From contig NZ_PEKX01000020.1 of assembly GCF_002796985.1 (NCBI RefSeq), positions 411,197-475,196 of the forward strand: a stretch of DNA of 64,000 bases, read 5' to 3'. How positions within the stretch are numbered: the stretch's first letter is position 1; each line of letters starts with the position of its first letter. This DNA comes from Pseudomonas sp. (GTDB taxonomy: Bacteria > Pseudomonadota > Gammaproteobacteria > Pseudomonadales > Pseudomonadaceae). Below are positions 1-8,490 of this stretch, piece by piece. A program made the position numbers and the translations under genes. The notes below the pieces were generated by a model. It ran no database searches. It was given only the letters and a program-made list of their open reading frames with translations, and had not been told where the DNA came from.

Positions 1-1
1 C

Positions 2-649
2 CAGGGCGCCACCCTGACCCTGGAGCTGCTGGCCATCGCTGTGGTCGCCGGCCTGTGCCTCGCCGTACCACTGGGCATCGCCCGTGCCTCGCGGCACTGG
101 TACGTGCGTGCAGTACCGTACACCTACATCTTCTTCTTCCGCGGCACGCCACTGCTGCTGCAGTTGTTCATCGTCTACTACGGCTTCGCCCAGTTCGAGA
201 GCGTGCGCAAGGGGCCTCTCTGGCCGTATCTGCGCGACCCTTACTGGTGCGCCCTGCTGACCATGACCCTGCATACCGCGGCCTACATCGCCGAGATCCT
301 GCGCGGCGCCATCCATGCCATCCCGGTGGGTGAAGTGGAAGCCGCCCGCGCGCTGGGCATGTCCCGCCGCCAGGCGCTGTTCCATATCATCCTGCCGCGC
401 GCCGCGCGCATCGCCATGCCGGCCTACAGCAACGAGGTGATCCTCATGCTCAAGGCCAGCGCCGTGGTGTACACCGTGACCCTGTTCGACATCATGGGCA
501 TGACCCGCACCATCATCGCGCGCACCTACGAGGCCATGCTGTTCTTCTGTCTCGCCGGGCTCTTCTACCTGGTCATCACCCTGCTGCTGACCCGCATCTT
601 CCGCCTGCTGGAACACTGGCTGAAGGTGGATTCCATGCAGGGCCGCTGA
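2..649 (+). CDS. Amino-acid ABC transporter permease (HisM/HisQ type), 5' truncated
   Basis: This is the inner-membrane permease of a polar amino-acid ABC importer. The reading frame is open to the left edge of the window, so the true start lies upstream and 215 residues are seen. Several hydrophobic membrane spans are visible. The cytoplasmic EAA loop that contacts the ATPase is clear, with the core EAARALGMSRRQALFHIILP followed by a conserved proline-rich stretch. The family normally has about 230 residues, so little is missing. By gene order it corresponds to the permease at the end of the PA5152-PA5155 operon of P. aeruginosa (from memory). The substrate cannot be read from the sequence; basic amino acids or histidine are typical for the family. 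Confidence 0.88.
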   Translation, partial: QGATLTLELLAIAVVAGLCLAVPLGIARASRHWYVRAVPYTYIFFFRGTPLLLQLFIVYYGFAQFESVRKGPLWPYLRDPYWCALLTMTLHTAAYIAEILRGAIHAIPVGEVEAARALGMSRRQALFHIILPRAARIAMPAYSNEVILMLKASAVVYTVTLFDIMGMTRTIIARTYEAMLFFCLAGLFYLVITLLLTRIFRLLEHWLKVDSMQGR

Positions 650-697
650 GCGGCACGCCGGTCGCCCACGGGGCCGCTATAATGCGCGCCCCGTGGC

Positions 698-1936
698 TTG
701 CCCCCGCTTCACACCGTGCACCCGAACGACACTCCTCTGACCGGCTCCGACCTGCTCCAGCGCTTCCAGGCACTGGACGGCTTCCTGCTGGACACTCAGG
801 CGCTGTGGCGGCCGAAGCCCTTCACGATGCGCGAGCTGCCCTGGGAGAGCGACCACCCCGAATTGGCCGCATGGCTGCGCAGCCGCAGCCTCGATGACGC
901 GGAAGCGGCGCATAACACTCCCGAGTTGCTGCCTGCACCGGCGCCCTTCCCCGCATTGGCCGACACCGCTGCACGCCTGGCGTGCATTGGCCAACTACCC
1001 GCGCATGCGTTCGCAGCACTGCCACATCCCCTGACGGTCGATGTGCCAGGACGAAAACTGCAGCAGATCGAAGCCTTCGCCAGCCGCCTGACCTTCACCC
1101 AGCCACCGCGCCACTGGCTCGACTGGTGCGCCGGCAAGGGCCACCTGGGACGCGCACTCGCCCAAGACGGCACGCCGTTACTGAGCCTGGAGCTCGATCC
1201 GCAGCTGGTGCAGGACGGCCAGCACATGAGCGACCGACTCGGCCTGCGCGCCCAGCATCGCCAGCAGGATGTTCTCGCGACAGACGCCAGCGAACACCTG
1301 CATCCCGAACACACGGCGATAGCCCTGCACGCCTGCGGGGATCTGCATGTGCGCCTGCTGCAACTGGCCAGCGCCCGTCGCTGCCGGCAGCTCGCGGTCG
1401 CACCCTGCTGCTACAACCGTATCGACAGCGAGCACTACCGGCCGCTATCCCGCGCGGCCAAGGCGTCACGGTTGTCACTGTCCCGAGACGACCTGCGTCT
1501 GCCGCAGGCCGAGACAGTCACGGCCGGCGCACGCGTACGTCGGCAGCGCGATACCTCGATGGCGTGGCGACTGGGTTTCGATCTGTTGCAGCGCGAGGCT
1601 CGTCACTGTGACGATTACCTGCCGATACCGGCCGTTTCACCGACCTGGCTGAACAAACCCTTCGCCGACTACTGCCGCAACCTCGCAACCCTGAAGGGCC
1701 TCGACCTAGCGGCCACTATCGACTGGCCACAGTGGGAAGCCCTGGGCTGGCAGCGACTGGCCCAGGTGCGCAACCTAGAACTGGTGCGCGGGCTGTTCCG
1801 CCGCCCCATGGAACTGTGGCTGTTGCTTGACCGTGCGTTATTCCTCGAGGAGCAGGGTTATCGCGCCACCCTGGGCGCCTTCTGCGCCACCCGGATGACC
1901 CCGCGCAACCTGCTGTTGCTGGCCGAACGCATCTGA
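698..1936 (+). CDS. SAM-dependent methyltransferase-like protein
   Basis: A 412-residue protein with a central Rossmann-type SAM-binding motif (DWCAGKGHLGRAL, near residue 145) and a later HACGDLH motif. Together these resemble the methyltransferase_32-type domain family; the substrate is unknown. The frame opens with TTG at 698. An in-frame GTG at 716 is an equally possible start, and neither has a convincing ribosome binding site. A perfect TATAAT lies at 678-683, just after the permease stop, so the gene probably has its own promoter with a very short leader. No good -35 is visible. The gene is separated from the efflux operon by a 389-bp AT-rich gap. Confidence 0.75.
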   Translation: MPPLHTVHPNDTPLTGSDLLQRFQALDGFLLDTQALWRPKPFTMRELPWESDHPELAAWLRSRSLDDAEAAHNTPELLPAPAPFPALADTAARLACIGQLPAHAFAALPHPLTVDVPGRKLQQIEAFASRLTFTQPPRHWLDWCAGKGHLGRALAQDGTPLLSLELDPQLVQDGQHMSDRLGLRAQHRQQDVLATDASEHLHPEHTAIALHACGDLHVRLLQLASARRCRQLAVAPCCYNRIDSEHYRPLSRAAKASRLSLSRDDLRLPQAETVTAGARVRRQRDTSMAWRLGFDLLQREARHCDDYLPIPAVSPTWLNKPFADYCRNLATLKGLDLAATIDWPQWEALGWQRLAQVRNLELVRGLFRRPMELWLLLDRALFLEEQGYRATLGAFCATRMTPRNLLLLAERI

Positions 1937-2096
1937 GACGGGCGTTCCAGAGCTTCACCCACAGACCCTGTGGATAACTCTGTTCGTAACCCAGGAAAAA
2001 ACTCCCCTTTCTTACCGCCCAGACCGCCTCGCTGCGACCTGTTCATTTTTTGAACAATTAAATTTTTCCTTTTAAAAACAAATAGTTCCAATATCT

Positions 2097-2112
2097 TGTG
2101 ATTGCTATCACA
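2097..2112. promoter_or_regulatory. CRP/Vfr-type palindrome
   Basis: TGTGATTGCTATCACA is an exact TGTGA-N6-TCACA palindrome, the core consensus of enterobacterial CRP and of its Pseudomonas homologue Vfr. Its centre is about 185 bp upstream of the predicted marR transcription start, which is far for direct class I activation. The regulated transcript is unknown. Confidence 0.6.
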
Positions 2113-2257
2113 TCCCATATGCGATTTGCGCCATAAAGCGCGCCTCCTTGTGCATAAAGGCCCGGCAAGGGTGTAGGAAATCTGCCATGCCTGTTGCCAA
2201 TCCCGCTCCAATTGCACTTCATCGAACGGATTGTTGCGTAATCGCGACAATCGAACC

Positions 2258-2311
2258 TTGTCAATTGCTGCCTAGGCAGTATTATTTCGAAACATTTCAC
2301 TGCCTAAGCAG
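2258..2311 (+). promoter_or_regulatory. marR-efflux operon promoter with twin MarR-type operators
   Basis: A TTGTCA (2258-2263) and TATTAT (2280-2285) pair with 16-bp spacing forms a plausible sigma-70 promoter. CTGCCTAGGCAG (2268-2279), a perfect palindrome, fills the spacer. CTGCCTAAGCAG (2300-2311) lies just after the start point. The two centres are 32 bp apart, about three helical turns. By analogy with MarR proteins these are the autoregulatory operators of the adjacent repressor; that is inference. Confidence 0.7.
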
Positions 2312-2325
2312 CTATCTGTTTTGAC

Positions 2326-2799
2326 ATGAATCACTACGACGTTGCGGACTTTCCGTTCAAGGGCTCCATCGGCCAGTTGCTGGGCGCCACCGCCATCCTC
2401 AAGGATCGCCTGCTGGACAAACACCTGGCGCACCTGGAGATCACCGCAGCACAGTTCAAGGTGCTGTTCTTCATTGGCCACGACCGCGCCAACACCCCGG
2501 CCGAGCTGTGCCGTGAGCTGTCCATCGACAGCGGCTCGATGACCCGCATGCTCGACCGCCTCGCACGCAAAGACCTGCTGGTCCGCAAGCCCTGTCAGAA
2601 CGACCGCCGCAGCGTGCGCCTGAGCTTGAGCTCCGCAGGCCAAGCGGTGAACGACGAGGCCCCGAGCATCGCCGCTGCCGCCATGAACGAACTGGCCGGC
2701 AGTCTTTCCCGCGACGAACTGCAGACCCTCACCGGCCTGCTCGACAAGATCCTGCGCGCCCACGGCGCCGCGGCCCATTGCGCGGCGCAGGAGAAATGA
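2326..2799 (+). CDS. MarR-family transcriptional regulator
   Basis: A 157-residue MarR-type winged-helix regulator, the usual length for the family. The DNA-binding region around residues 60-100 includes the recognition-helix stretch CRELSIDSGSMTRMLDRLA, followed by a charged wing (RKPCQNDRRSVRLSLS). It heads an operon with a tripartite efflux system: its stop overlaps or abuts the start of the outer-membrane factor gene. Two palindromes in its own promoter suggest autorepression relieved by a ligand, probably a pump substrate. It occupies the place of PA5157 in P. aeruginosa (from memory). Confidence 0.9.
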   Translation: MNHYDVADFPFKGSIGQLLGATAILKDRLLDKHLAHLEITAAQFKVLFFIGHDRANTPAELCRELSIDSGSMTRMLDRLARKDLLVRKPCQNDRRSVRLSLSSAGQAVNDEAPSIAAAAMNELAGSLSRDELQTLTGLLDKILRAHGAAAHCAAQEK

Positions 2800-2801
2800 C
2801 C

Positions 2802-4283
2802 ATGCCCCCCCTTCGCATTGCCCTGCTGCCGGCCGCCATGTTCGCCGCCGTGCTGGGACTCTCCGGCTGTGTCAGCTACTCGGGGCTGACCACCAGCGGC
2901 AAGGCAGCCGACCCCGCCAGCCTGAAGGCTGGCGTTAGCCTCGACGGCACCCCGCTGTCCGCTGCCGCGTGGCCCAGCGAACACTGGTGGACCCGCCTGG
3001 GTGACCCGCAACTGGACAGCCTGATCGGCGAAGCCCTGCGCGGCACGCCGGATCTGGACATCGCCAGCGCGCGCGCCCGTCAGGCCATCGCCGCGGCGCA
3101 GGCGCAGGATGCCGCACGCCTGCCCAGCGTGAAGGGCACCGCCAGCTACGCCGGCATCCGAGCGCCGGAAAGCGTCATTCCTGCACCCATGGGCGGCCGC
3201 TACTCGGCGGTGAAATACCTGTCGATGAGCTTCAGCTACGACCTCGACCTCTGGGGCGGCCAGCGTGATGCCTGGGAAGCCGCCCTCGGCCAGGCCAACG
3301 CCGCCGAAGTCGACCGCCAGGCCGCCTCGATCACGCTCTCCACCAATGTTGCCCGCGCCTACAGCGATCTGGCCCACGCCTTCGTTGCCCACGATCTGGC
3401 CAAAGACGAGCTCGACCGCTCGCAGCATCTCTTCCAGCTCAGCCAGAAGCGCATGGACGCCGGCCTGGACAGCAAGGTCCAACTGCAACAGACGCAGTCC
3501 CAGGTCGCCAGCGCCAGGCAGCAATTGGCCGCCGCGGAACAGGAGATCGCCAGCGACCGCATCGCTCTCGCCGTCCTGCTCGGCCAGGGCCCGGACCGTG
3601 GCCAGGACCTGCAGCGCCCGCAGGTACTCAAGCCCGGCGCGCTGAGCCTGCCGTCGAACCTGCCGGCCGAGCTGCTGGGTCGCCGCCCGGACATCGTCGC
3701 CGCACGCTGGCGGGTCGAGGCAGCGTCGAAAAGCATCGACTCGGCAAAGACCGAGTTCTATCCCAACGTGAACCTGGGTGCGATGGTCGGCCTGGCCGCC
3801 CTGCACACCAGTGACGTGCTGAAGGCACCAAGCCGCTTCTTCCAGATCGCCCCGGCGATCTCCCTGCCGATCTTCGACGGCGGCCGCCTGCGCGCCAACC
3901 TCGCCGGCAAGGACGCCGACTACGACCTGGCTGTCGCCCAGTACAACAAGACCCTGGTCAACGCCCTCGGCGAGGTCACCGACGACCTCGGCAAACTGCG
4001 CTCATTGGAGCAGCAGATCGACGACCAGCGCGAAGCCCGCGATATCGCCAAATCCAACTTCGACCTGGCCATGCGCCGTTACGGCGAAGGCGTCGGCAAC
4101 TACCTCGACGCCCTCAGCGTGCAGCAGCAACTGCTCCTCGCCGAACGCCAGCTGGCCAGCCTGGACGCCCAGCGCATCGACCTTTCGGTGCAATTGGTCC
4201 AGGCCCTGGGCGGTGGCTACCAGCCCGACACCACTTCCACTCCCGCCCCGCTCGCCCAGGCGAACGCGGCCGCCGCGCACTGA
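2802..4283 (+). CDS. Outer-membrane efflux factor lipoprotein (NodT/OprM family)
   Basis: The outer-membrane channel of a tripartite efflux pump, 493 residues. It has a lipoprotein signal peptide ending in a lipobox (LSGC, lipidated Cys at residue 23) and two TolC-like repeats: the first around residues 60-250, the second with LPAELLGRRPDIVAARWRVE near 290. ATG codons exist at 2796 (overlapping the marR stop) and 2802. The AGGAG at 2789-2793 is better spaced for 2802, so that start is preferred. It is co-transcribed with the adaptor and pump genes that follow. It corresponds to PA5158 by position. Confidence 0.9.
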   Translation: MPPLRIALLPAAMFAAVLGLSGCVSYSGLTTSGKAADPASLKAGVSLDGTPLSAAAWPSEHWWTRLGDPQLDSLIGEALRGTPDLDIASARARQAIAAAQAQDAARLPSVKGTASYAGIRAPESVIPAPMGGRYSAVKYLSMSFSYDLDLWGGQRDAWEAALGQANAAEVDRQAASITLSTNVARAYSDLAHAFVAHDLAKDELDRSQHLFQLSQKRMDAGLDSKVQLQQTQSQVASARQQLAAAEQEIASDRIALAVLLGQGPDRGQDLQRPQVLKPGALSLPSNLPAELLGRRPDIVAARWRVEAASKSIDSAKTEFYPNVNLGAMVGLAALHTSDVLKAPSRFFQIAPAISLPIFDGGRLRANLAGKDADYDLAVAQYNKTLVNALGEVTDDLGKLRSLEQQIDDQREARDIAKSNFDLAMRRYGEGVGNYLDALSVQQQLLLAERQLASLDAQRIDLSVQLVQALGGGYQPDTTSTPAPLAQANAAAAH

Positions 4284-4297
4284 ACGAGGCACCCGAC

Positions 4298-5482
4298 ATG
4301 AGCACCGCTACGCAAGACACCCCCAACAGCAATCCCAAGCGCAAGCGCTGGCTGCTGATCCTGCTCGCCGTCGTCATCCTTGCCGGCCTCGCCAGCGTCG
4401 CCTGGGAATTCCTTTACGGCCGCTGGCACGAGGACACTGACGACGCCTACGTGAACGGCAACGTCGTGCAGATCACTCCGCAGATCACCGGTACGGTGGT
4501 CAGCATCGGCGCCGATGACGGCGACCTGGTGCGCAAAGGCCAGGTGCTGGTGAAGTTCGACCCCAGCGACGCCGACATCGCCCTGCAGCAGGCCGAAGCC
4601 AACCTCGCGCGTACCGTGCGCCAGGTGCGCGGGCTGTTCAGCAACGTTGACGGCTACAAGGCTGACGTGGCCGCGAAAAAAGTTGCCCTGACCAAGGCCG
4701 AGGCGGACTTCAAGCGCCGTCAGAACCTCGCCAACGACGGCGCCATCTCCCAGGAGGAACTGGCCCACGCCCGCGATGCCCTGGACACCGCGCGCAGCTC
4801 GCTGACCAGCTCCGAGCAGCAACTGGACACCAACCGTGCGCTGGTGGACGACACCGTGATCGCCTCGCACCCGGACGTCAAAGCCGCTTCGGCCAAGCTG
4901 CGCCAGGCTTATCTGGACGATGCCCGTGCGGTGATCATTGCGCCGGTCACCGGCTACGTCGCCAAGCGCACCGTGCAGGTCGGCCAGCGCGTGCAGCCGG
5001 GTGCCACGCTGATGGCGGTGATTCCGCTGGACCAGGTGTGGATCGACGCCAACTTCAAGGAAACCCAGCTCAAGCACATGCGCATCGGCCAGCCGGTGGA
5101 AATCCGCTCGGACCTCTATGGCAGCGAAGTGAAGTACTCCGGCACCGTCGACAGTCTCGGCGTCGGCACCGGCAGCGCCTTCTCCCTGCTGCCAGCGCAG
5201 AACGCCACCGGCAACTGGATCAAGATCGTCCAGCGTGTGCCGGTGCGCATCCGCATCAACGCCGAGGAGCTGGCGAAGAACCCGCTACGCATCGGCCTGT
5301 CCATGGACGTCAACGTCAGCCTGCACGACCAGAGCGGCCCAGCCCTTGCCCAGCAGCCTCCGCACGAGGCGGTGTTCTCCACCGATGTGTACCAGGAGCA
5401 ACTGGCCTCAGCTGACCAACTGATCGAGAAGCTGATCCAGGCCAACCTGGCCGACGCCAACCACCGCACCGCGCAACGCTGA
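4298..5482 (+). CDS. emrA: EmrA/HlyD-family efflux periplasmic adaptor
   Basis: A membrane fusion protein of 394 residues linking the inner-membrane pump to the outer-membrane factor. It has a short cytoplasmic N-terminus rich in Lys/Arg, one membrane span at about residues 14-36, a biotinyl-lipoyl half (TDDAYVNGNVVQITPQITGT), an alpha-helical hairpin around 100-190, and the second lipoyl half with APVTGYVAKRTVQVGQRVQPG. This order is typical for EmrA. It starts 14 bp after the outer-membrane factor gene and is followed within 14 bp by the pump gene. The substrate is unknown. Confidence 0.92.
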   Translation: MSTATQDTPNSNPKRKRWLLILLAVVILAGLASVAWEFLYGRWHEDTDDAYVNGNVVQITPQITGTVVSIGADDGDLVRKGQVLVKFDPSDADIALQQAEANLARTVRQVRGLFSNVDGYKADVAAKKVALTKAEADFKRRQNLANDGAISQEELAHARDALDTARSSLTSSEQQLDTNRALVDDTVIASHPDVKAASAKLRQAYLDDARAVIIAPVTGYVAKRTVQVGQRVQPGATLMAVIPLDQVWIDANFKETQLKHMRIGQPVEIRSDLYGSEVKYSGTVDSLGVGTGSAFSLLPAQNATGNWIKIVQRVPVRIRINAEELAKNPLRIGLSMDVNVSLHDQSGPALAQQPPHEAVFSTDVYQEQLASADQLIEKLIQANLADANHRTAQR

Positions 5483-5495
5483 TCCGACCACCGCC

Positions 5496-7034
5496 ATGAG
5501 CCAGCCCAACAACAGCAGCTTCAGCCCACCCAGCCTGGTCATGGCCACCATCGGCCTGTCGCTGGCGACCTTCATGCAGGTGCTCGACACCACCATCGCC
5601 AACGTCGCCCTGCCAACCATCTCCGGCAACCTCGGGGTCAGCTCCGAGCAAGGTACCTGGGTCATCACCTCGTTCGCGGTGAGCAACGCCATCGCCCTGC
5701 CGCTGACCGGCTGGCTCAGCCGCAAGGTCGGCGAAGTCCGCCTGTTCATCGCCGCCACCCTGCTCTTCGTGATCGCCTCGTTTCTCTGCGGCGTCGCGCA
5801 ACAGATGGGCATGCTGGTGGGCTTTCGCGCCATCCAGGGTTTCGTTGCCGGGCCGCTCTACCCGATCACCCAGACCCTGCTGATCTCCATCTATCCGCCG
5901 GCGAAACGGGGGATGGCACTGGCACTGCTGGCGATGGTGACGGTGGTCGCGCCCATCGCCGGGCCGATCCTCGGCGGCTGGATCACCGACAGCTACAGCT
6001 GGCCGTGGATCTTCTTCATCAACGTACCCATCGGCCTGTTCGCGGCCATGGTCGTCTATCAGCAGCTGCGCGCACGCCCGGTGGTGATCAAGCACGCACC
6101 CATGGACTACATGGGCCTGGCAATGCTGGTGATCGGTGTTGGCACTCTGCAGGTCGTCCTCGACAAGGGCAACGACCTGGACTGGTTCGAATCCAACTTC
6201 ATCATCGGCGGCACGGCAATCGCGGTGATAGCCCTGGCGGTGTTCGTAATCTGGGAGCTGACCGATCGCCATCCGATCGTCAACTTGCGACTGTTCGTAC
6301 ACCGCAACTTCACCGTGGGAACCCTGGCGCTGGTCGGCGGCTACGCCGGTTTCTTCGGCATGAACCTGCTGCTACCGCAATGGCTGCAAACGCAGATGGG
6401 TTACACCGCCACCTGGGCGGGTCTTGCGGCGGCTCCGATCGGCATCCTGCCGGTATTTCTCTCACCGCTCGTCGGACGTTACGCGAATAATTTCGACCTG
6501 CGCGTACTCGCCGGCCTGGCCTTCCTGGCGATGGCAGCGACCTGCTTCATGCGCGCCGACTTCACCACCGAAGTCGACTACCTGCACATCGCCCTGGTGC
6601 AGTTGTTCATGGGCCTGGGCGTGGCGTTCTTCTTCATGCCGATCCTGAGCATCCTGCTCTCCGACCTGCCGCCGGACCAGATCGCCGACGGCTCCGGCCT
6701 GGCGACCTTCCTGCGAACCCTGGCCGGCAGCTTCGCCGCGTCCCTGACCACCTGGATCTGGAACCGCCGTGCGACGATGCACCACGCCTACCTGACCGAG
6801 AACCTCAGCCAGTACGACCCGGCCACCCGCGCCACCGTCGAACAGCTCGGCGGCACCGGCCAGCACAGCGCCGCATTACTGGAGCGCATGGTGGAAAGCC
6901 AGGCCTACATGATCAGCACCATCGACTACTTCACCCTGCTCGGCTGGCTGTTCCTCGCCATGCTGGTGATCATCTGCCTGGCCAAACCGCCCTTCGGCGC
7001 CAAGCCCGGCGCAGCGGCCGCTGGCGGGCACTGA
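5496..7034 (+). CDS. emrB: EmrB-type MFS multidrug transporter (DHA2, 14 TM)
   Basis: A proton-driven drug exporter of 512 residues with about 14 hydrophobic segments, the DHA2 layout. The family motif LDTTIANVALPTISGNLGVS lies near residue 28. The motif-C-like stretch PIAGPILGGWITDSYSWPWI near residue 152 marks antiporters. With the preceding adaptor and outer-membrane factor it forms an EmrAB-TolC-like pump that expels substrates across both membranes, under control of the MarR protein at the head of the operon. No terminator is visible before the tRNA promoter. Confidence 0.93.
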   Translation: MSQPNNSSFSPPSLVMATIGLSLATFMQVLDTTIANVALPTISGNLGVSSEQGTWVITSFAVSNAIALPLTGWLSRKVGEVRLFIAATLLFVIASFLCGVAQQMGMLVGFRAIQGFVAGPLYPITQTLLISIYPPAKRGMALALLAMVTVVAPIAGPILGGWITDSYSWPWIFFINVPIGLFAAMVVYQQLRARPVVIKHAPMDYMGLAMLVIGVGTLQVVLDKGNDLDWFESNFIIGGTAIAVIALAVFVIWELTDRHPIVNLRLFVHRNFTVGTLALVGGYAGFFGMNLLLPQWLQTQMGYTATWAGLAAAPIGILPVFLSPLVGRYANNFDLRVLAGLAFLAMAATCFMRADFTTEVDYLHIALVQLFMGLGVAFFFMPILSILLSDLPPDQIADGSGLATFLRTLAGSFAASLTTWIWNRRATMHHAYLTENLSQYDPATRATVEQLGGTGQHSAALLERMVESQAYMISTIDYFTLLGWLFLAMLVIICLAKPPFGAKPGAAAAGGH

Positions 7035-7067
7035 CCCAAGCTGCAGATCATTCTGACAAATCAGTGG

Positions 7068-7095
7068 TTTACACCAAGGACGGCGTGGCTATAAT
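7068..7095 (+). promoter_or_regulatory. tRNA-Thr promoter
   Basis: TTTACA (7068-7073) and a perfect TATAAT (7090-7095) with a 16-bp spacer, ending 13 bp before the mature tRNA. This is a good sigma-70 promoter. Confidence 0.8.
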
Positions 7096-7108
7096 GGCCG
7101 CCCTCCTT

Positions 7109-7184
<76 letters not shown>

Positions 7185-7200
7185 CGAATAGAGACACGAG

Positions 7201-7233
7201 AAAGGCTCACTCCTGCGGTGGGCCTTTTTCTTT
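7201..7233 (+). terminator. Terminator after tRNA-Thr
   Basis: AAAGGCTCAC and GTGGGCCTTTTT form a hairpin (one G-U pair, seven-base loop) followed by a T-rich run. It is a Rho-independent terminator separating the tRNA from the polysaccharide operon. Confidence 0.8.
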
Positions 7234-7363
7234 GGGAGAAACCATATTCGGACAGGCGGAATCCGGCGGACTGAACCTTCCCCGCCGCGGAGAGTCCATC
7301 TTACTTTTGTATAGAGCGCCCCTTCAAATCTCCTCGGTCAAAAATACCGAGAGATGGCATAGG

Positions 7364-7391
7364 TTTACGGACCTGTCTGCATGAATATAAT
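7364..7391 (+). promoter_or_regulatory. Putative promoter of the polysaccharide operon
   Basis: TTTACG (7364-7369) and a perfect TATAAT (7386-7391) with a 16-bp spacer, nearly identical in layout to the tRNA promoter. Just upstream a short inverted repeat CTCGGT-N7-ACCGAG (7333-7351) could be a regulator site or a minor structure. No other equally good promoter is seen before the rml genes. The rest of 7234-7508 is AT-rich and holds no gene. Confidence 0.6.
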
Positions 7392-7508
7392 GATCCGATT
7401 CACGCCAAGCCCGATCTCATGTGGCCGGCAGAAAAATCCGCCTGGAGCATCCCAAAGCACCAATAGGGCGAACGTCAAGATGCGGATGGAACCGCCGGGG
7501 GCAGCACA

Positions 7509-8486
7509 GTGATCGCCAGCAGCGCGGTACAGCCACAACATGGACAAGTCGAACCGCAGGCCTCGGCGACGAAGGTGGCCATCCTGCTGTCGACCTACAA
7601 TGGCGCCCCTTTCTTGGCAGAACAGCTCGACTCGCTGATAGCCCAAACCCATCGGAGCTGGACCATCTACGCCTCCGATGATGGTTCAAGCGATGAAACG
7701 CTAGACATCCTGGCTGCATACCAAAAGCGGCTAGGTGAACAGTCGCTGGTGATCATCGCGGGCCCCCGCAAAGGTTTCTCCGCCAACTTCCTGTCCCTGC
7801 TCAAGCGCCCAGAAGTCGAGGCCGACTACTTCGCCTACTGTGATCAGGACGACCTGTGGGAGGCCGACAAGCTGGAGCGGGCGCTGAACTGGTGCCTGAC
7901 TATTGCCCCGGATACGCCGTCCTTGTATTGCACGCGGACCCGGTTGATCGACAGTTCCGGAGCCCCCATCGGGCTGTCCCCCTTGTTCAGCGCCCCACCC
8001 AGCTTCCGGAATGCCCTGGTGCAAAGTCTCGCCGGCGGCAACACCATGCTATTCAATCAGGCGACTCGTCGCCTCCTGACGAAGACCGACGAGAATGATC
8101 GGATCATCTCCCACGACTGGTGGACCTACCTAGTCGTAGCGGGCTGCAATGGCGCCATCCATTACGACGCGACGCCATCCATAGGCTACCGCCAGCACGG
8201 CAGCAATCTGATCGGCTCCAATACCGGAGTCTCCGAGCGCCTGACGCGGATCAGGAAAATGCTGACGGGTACGTTCAAGGACTGGAATGACGCCAACATT
8301 CATGCGCTCATCCCTCTTCAGCAAGACCTCAGTCCGCAGAGCCGGAAGACGCTCGAACTCTTCGTTCAAGCCAGAAACTCTCCGATGCTCAAACGCCTCA
8401 GCCTGATCCTCAGGGCCGGGCTATATCGTCAAACCTTGCTCGGCAACCTCGGGCTGACTGCTGCCGCCATTCTCCAGAGGCTCTGA
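7509..8486 (+). CDS. GT2-family glycosyltransferase (rhamnosyltransferase-like)
   Basis: A 325-residue cytoplasmic GT-A glycosyltransferase. The nucleotide-binding start VAILLSTYNGAPFLAEQLDSL at about residue 23, the DDGSSDET stretch, and the acidic YCDQDDLW (DXD-like, near residue 107) are classic for family 2 enzymes of O-antigen assembly. The frame opens with GTG at 7509 after a G-rich sequence; GTG at 7575 would remove a non-conserved leader but sits inside the first strand. It lies between the promoter and rmlB, four bases upstream of it, so it is the first gene of the operon. In PAO1 the tRNA is followed directly by rmlB (from memory), so this gene is an insertion. The donor may be dTDP-rhamnose. 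Confidence 0.85.
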   Translation: MIASSAVQPQHGQVEPQASATKVAILLSTYNGAPFLAEQLDSLIAQTHRSWTIYASDDGSSDETLDILAAYQKRLGEQSLVIIAGPRKGFSANFLSLLKRPEVEADYFAYCDQDDLWEADKLERALNWCLTIAPDTPSLYCTRTRLIDSSGAPIGLSPLFSAPPSFRNALVQSLAGGNTMLFNQATRRLLTKTDENDRIISHDWWTYLVVAGCNGAIHYDATPSIGYRQHGSNLIGSNTGVSERLTRIRKMLTGTFKDWNDANIHALIPLQQDLSPQSRKTLELFVQARNSPMLKRLSLILRAGLYRQTLLGNLGLTAAAILQRL

Positions 8487-8490
8487 CTAC

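Larger units (their letters stand above)
1937..2325. other. AT-rich regulatory gap upstream of marR-efflux operon
   Basis: No convincing gene is seen here. The stretch is much more AT-rich than its surroundings. It holds an inverted repeat TGTTCA-N5-TGAACA (2040-2056), a perfect CRP/Vfr-type palindrome (2097-2112) and the marR promoter with two operators (2258-2311), which are listed separately. An open frame on the minus strand through this region has unusual composition, no family resemblance and no ribosome binding site, so it was not called. Confidence 0.6.

Noticed and set aside
1858..2250. A 130-codon open frame on the minus strand in the gap before marR
   Set aside because: It covers the CRP-like palindrome, has no ribosome binding site, and its product has no recognisable domain. 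The region looks regulatory.
7234..7508. A JUMPstart/ops element for RfaH before the polysaccharide genes
   Set aside because: No GGCGGTAG-type element was found in the leader.
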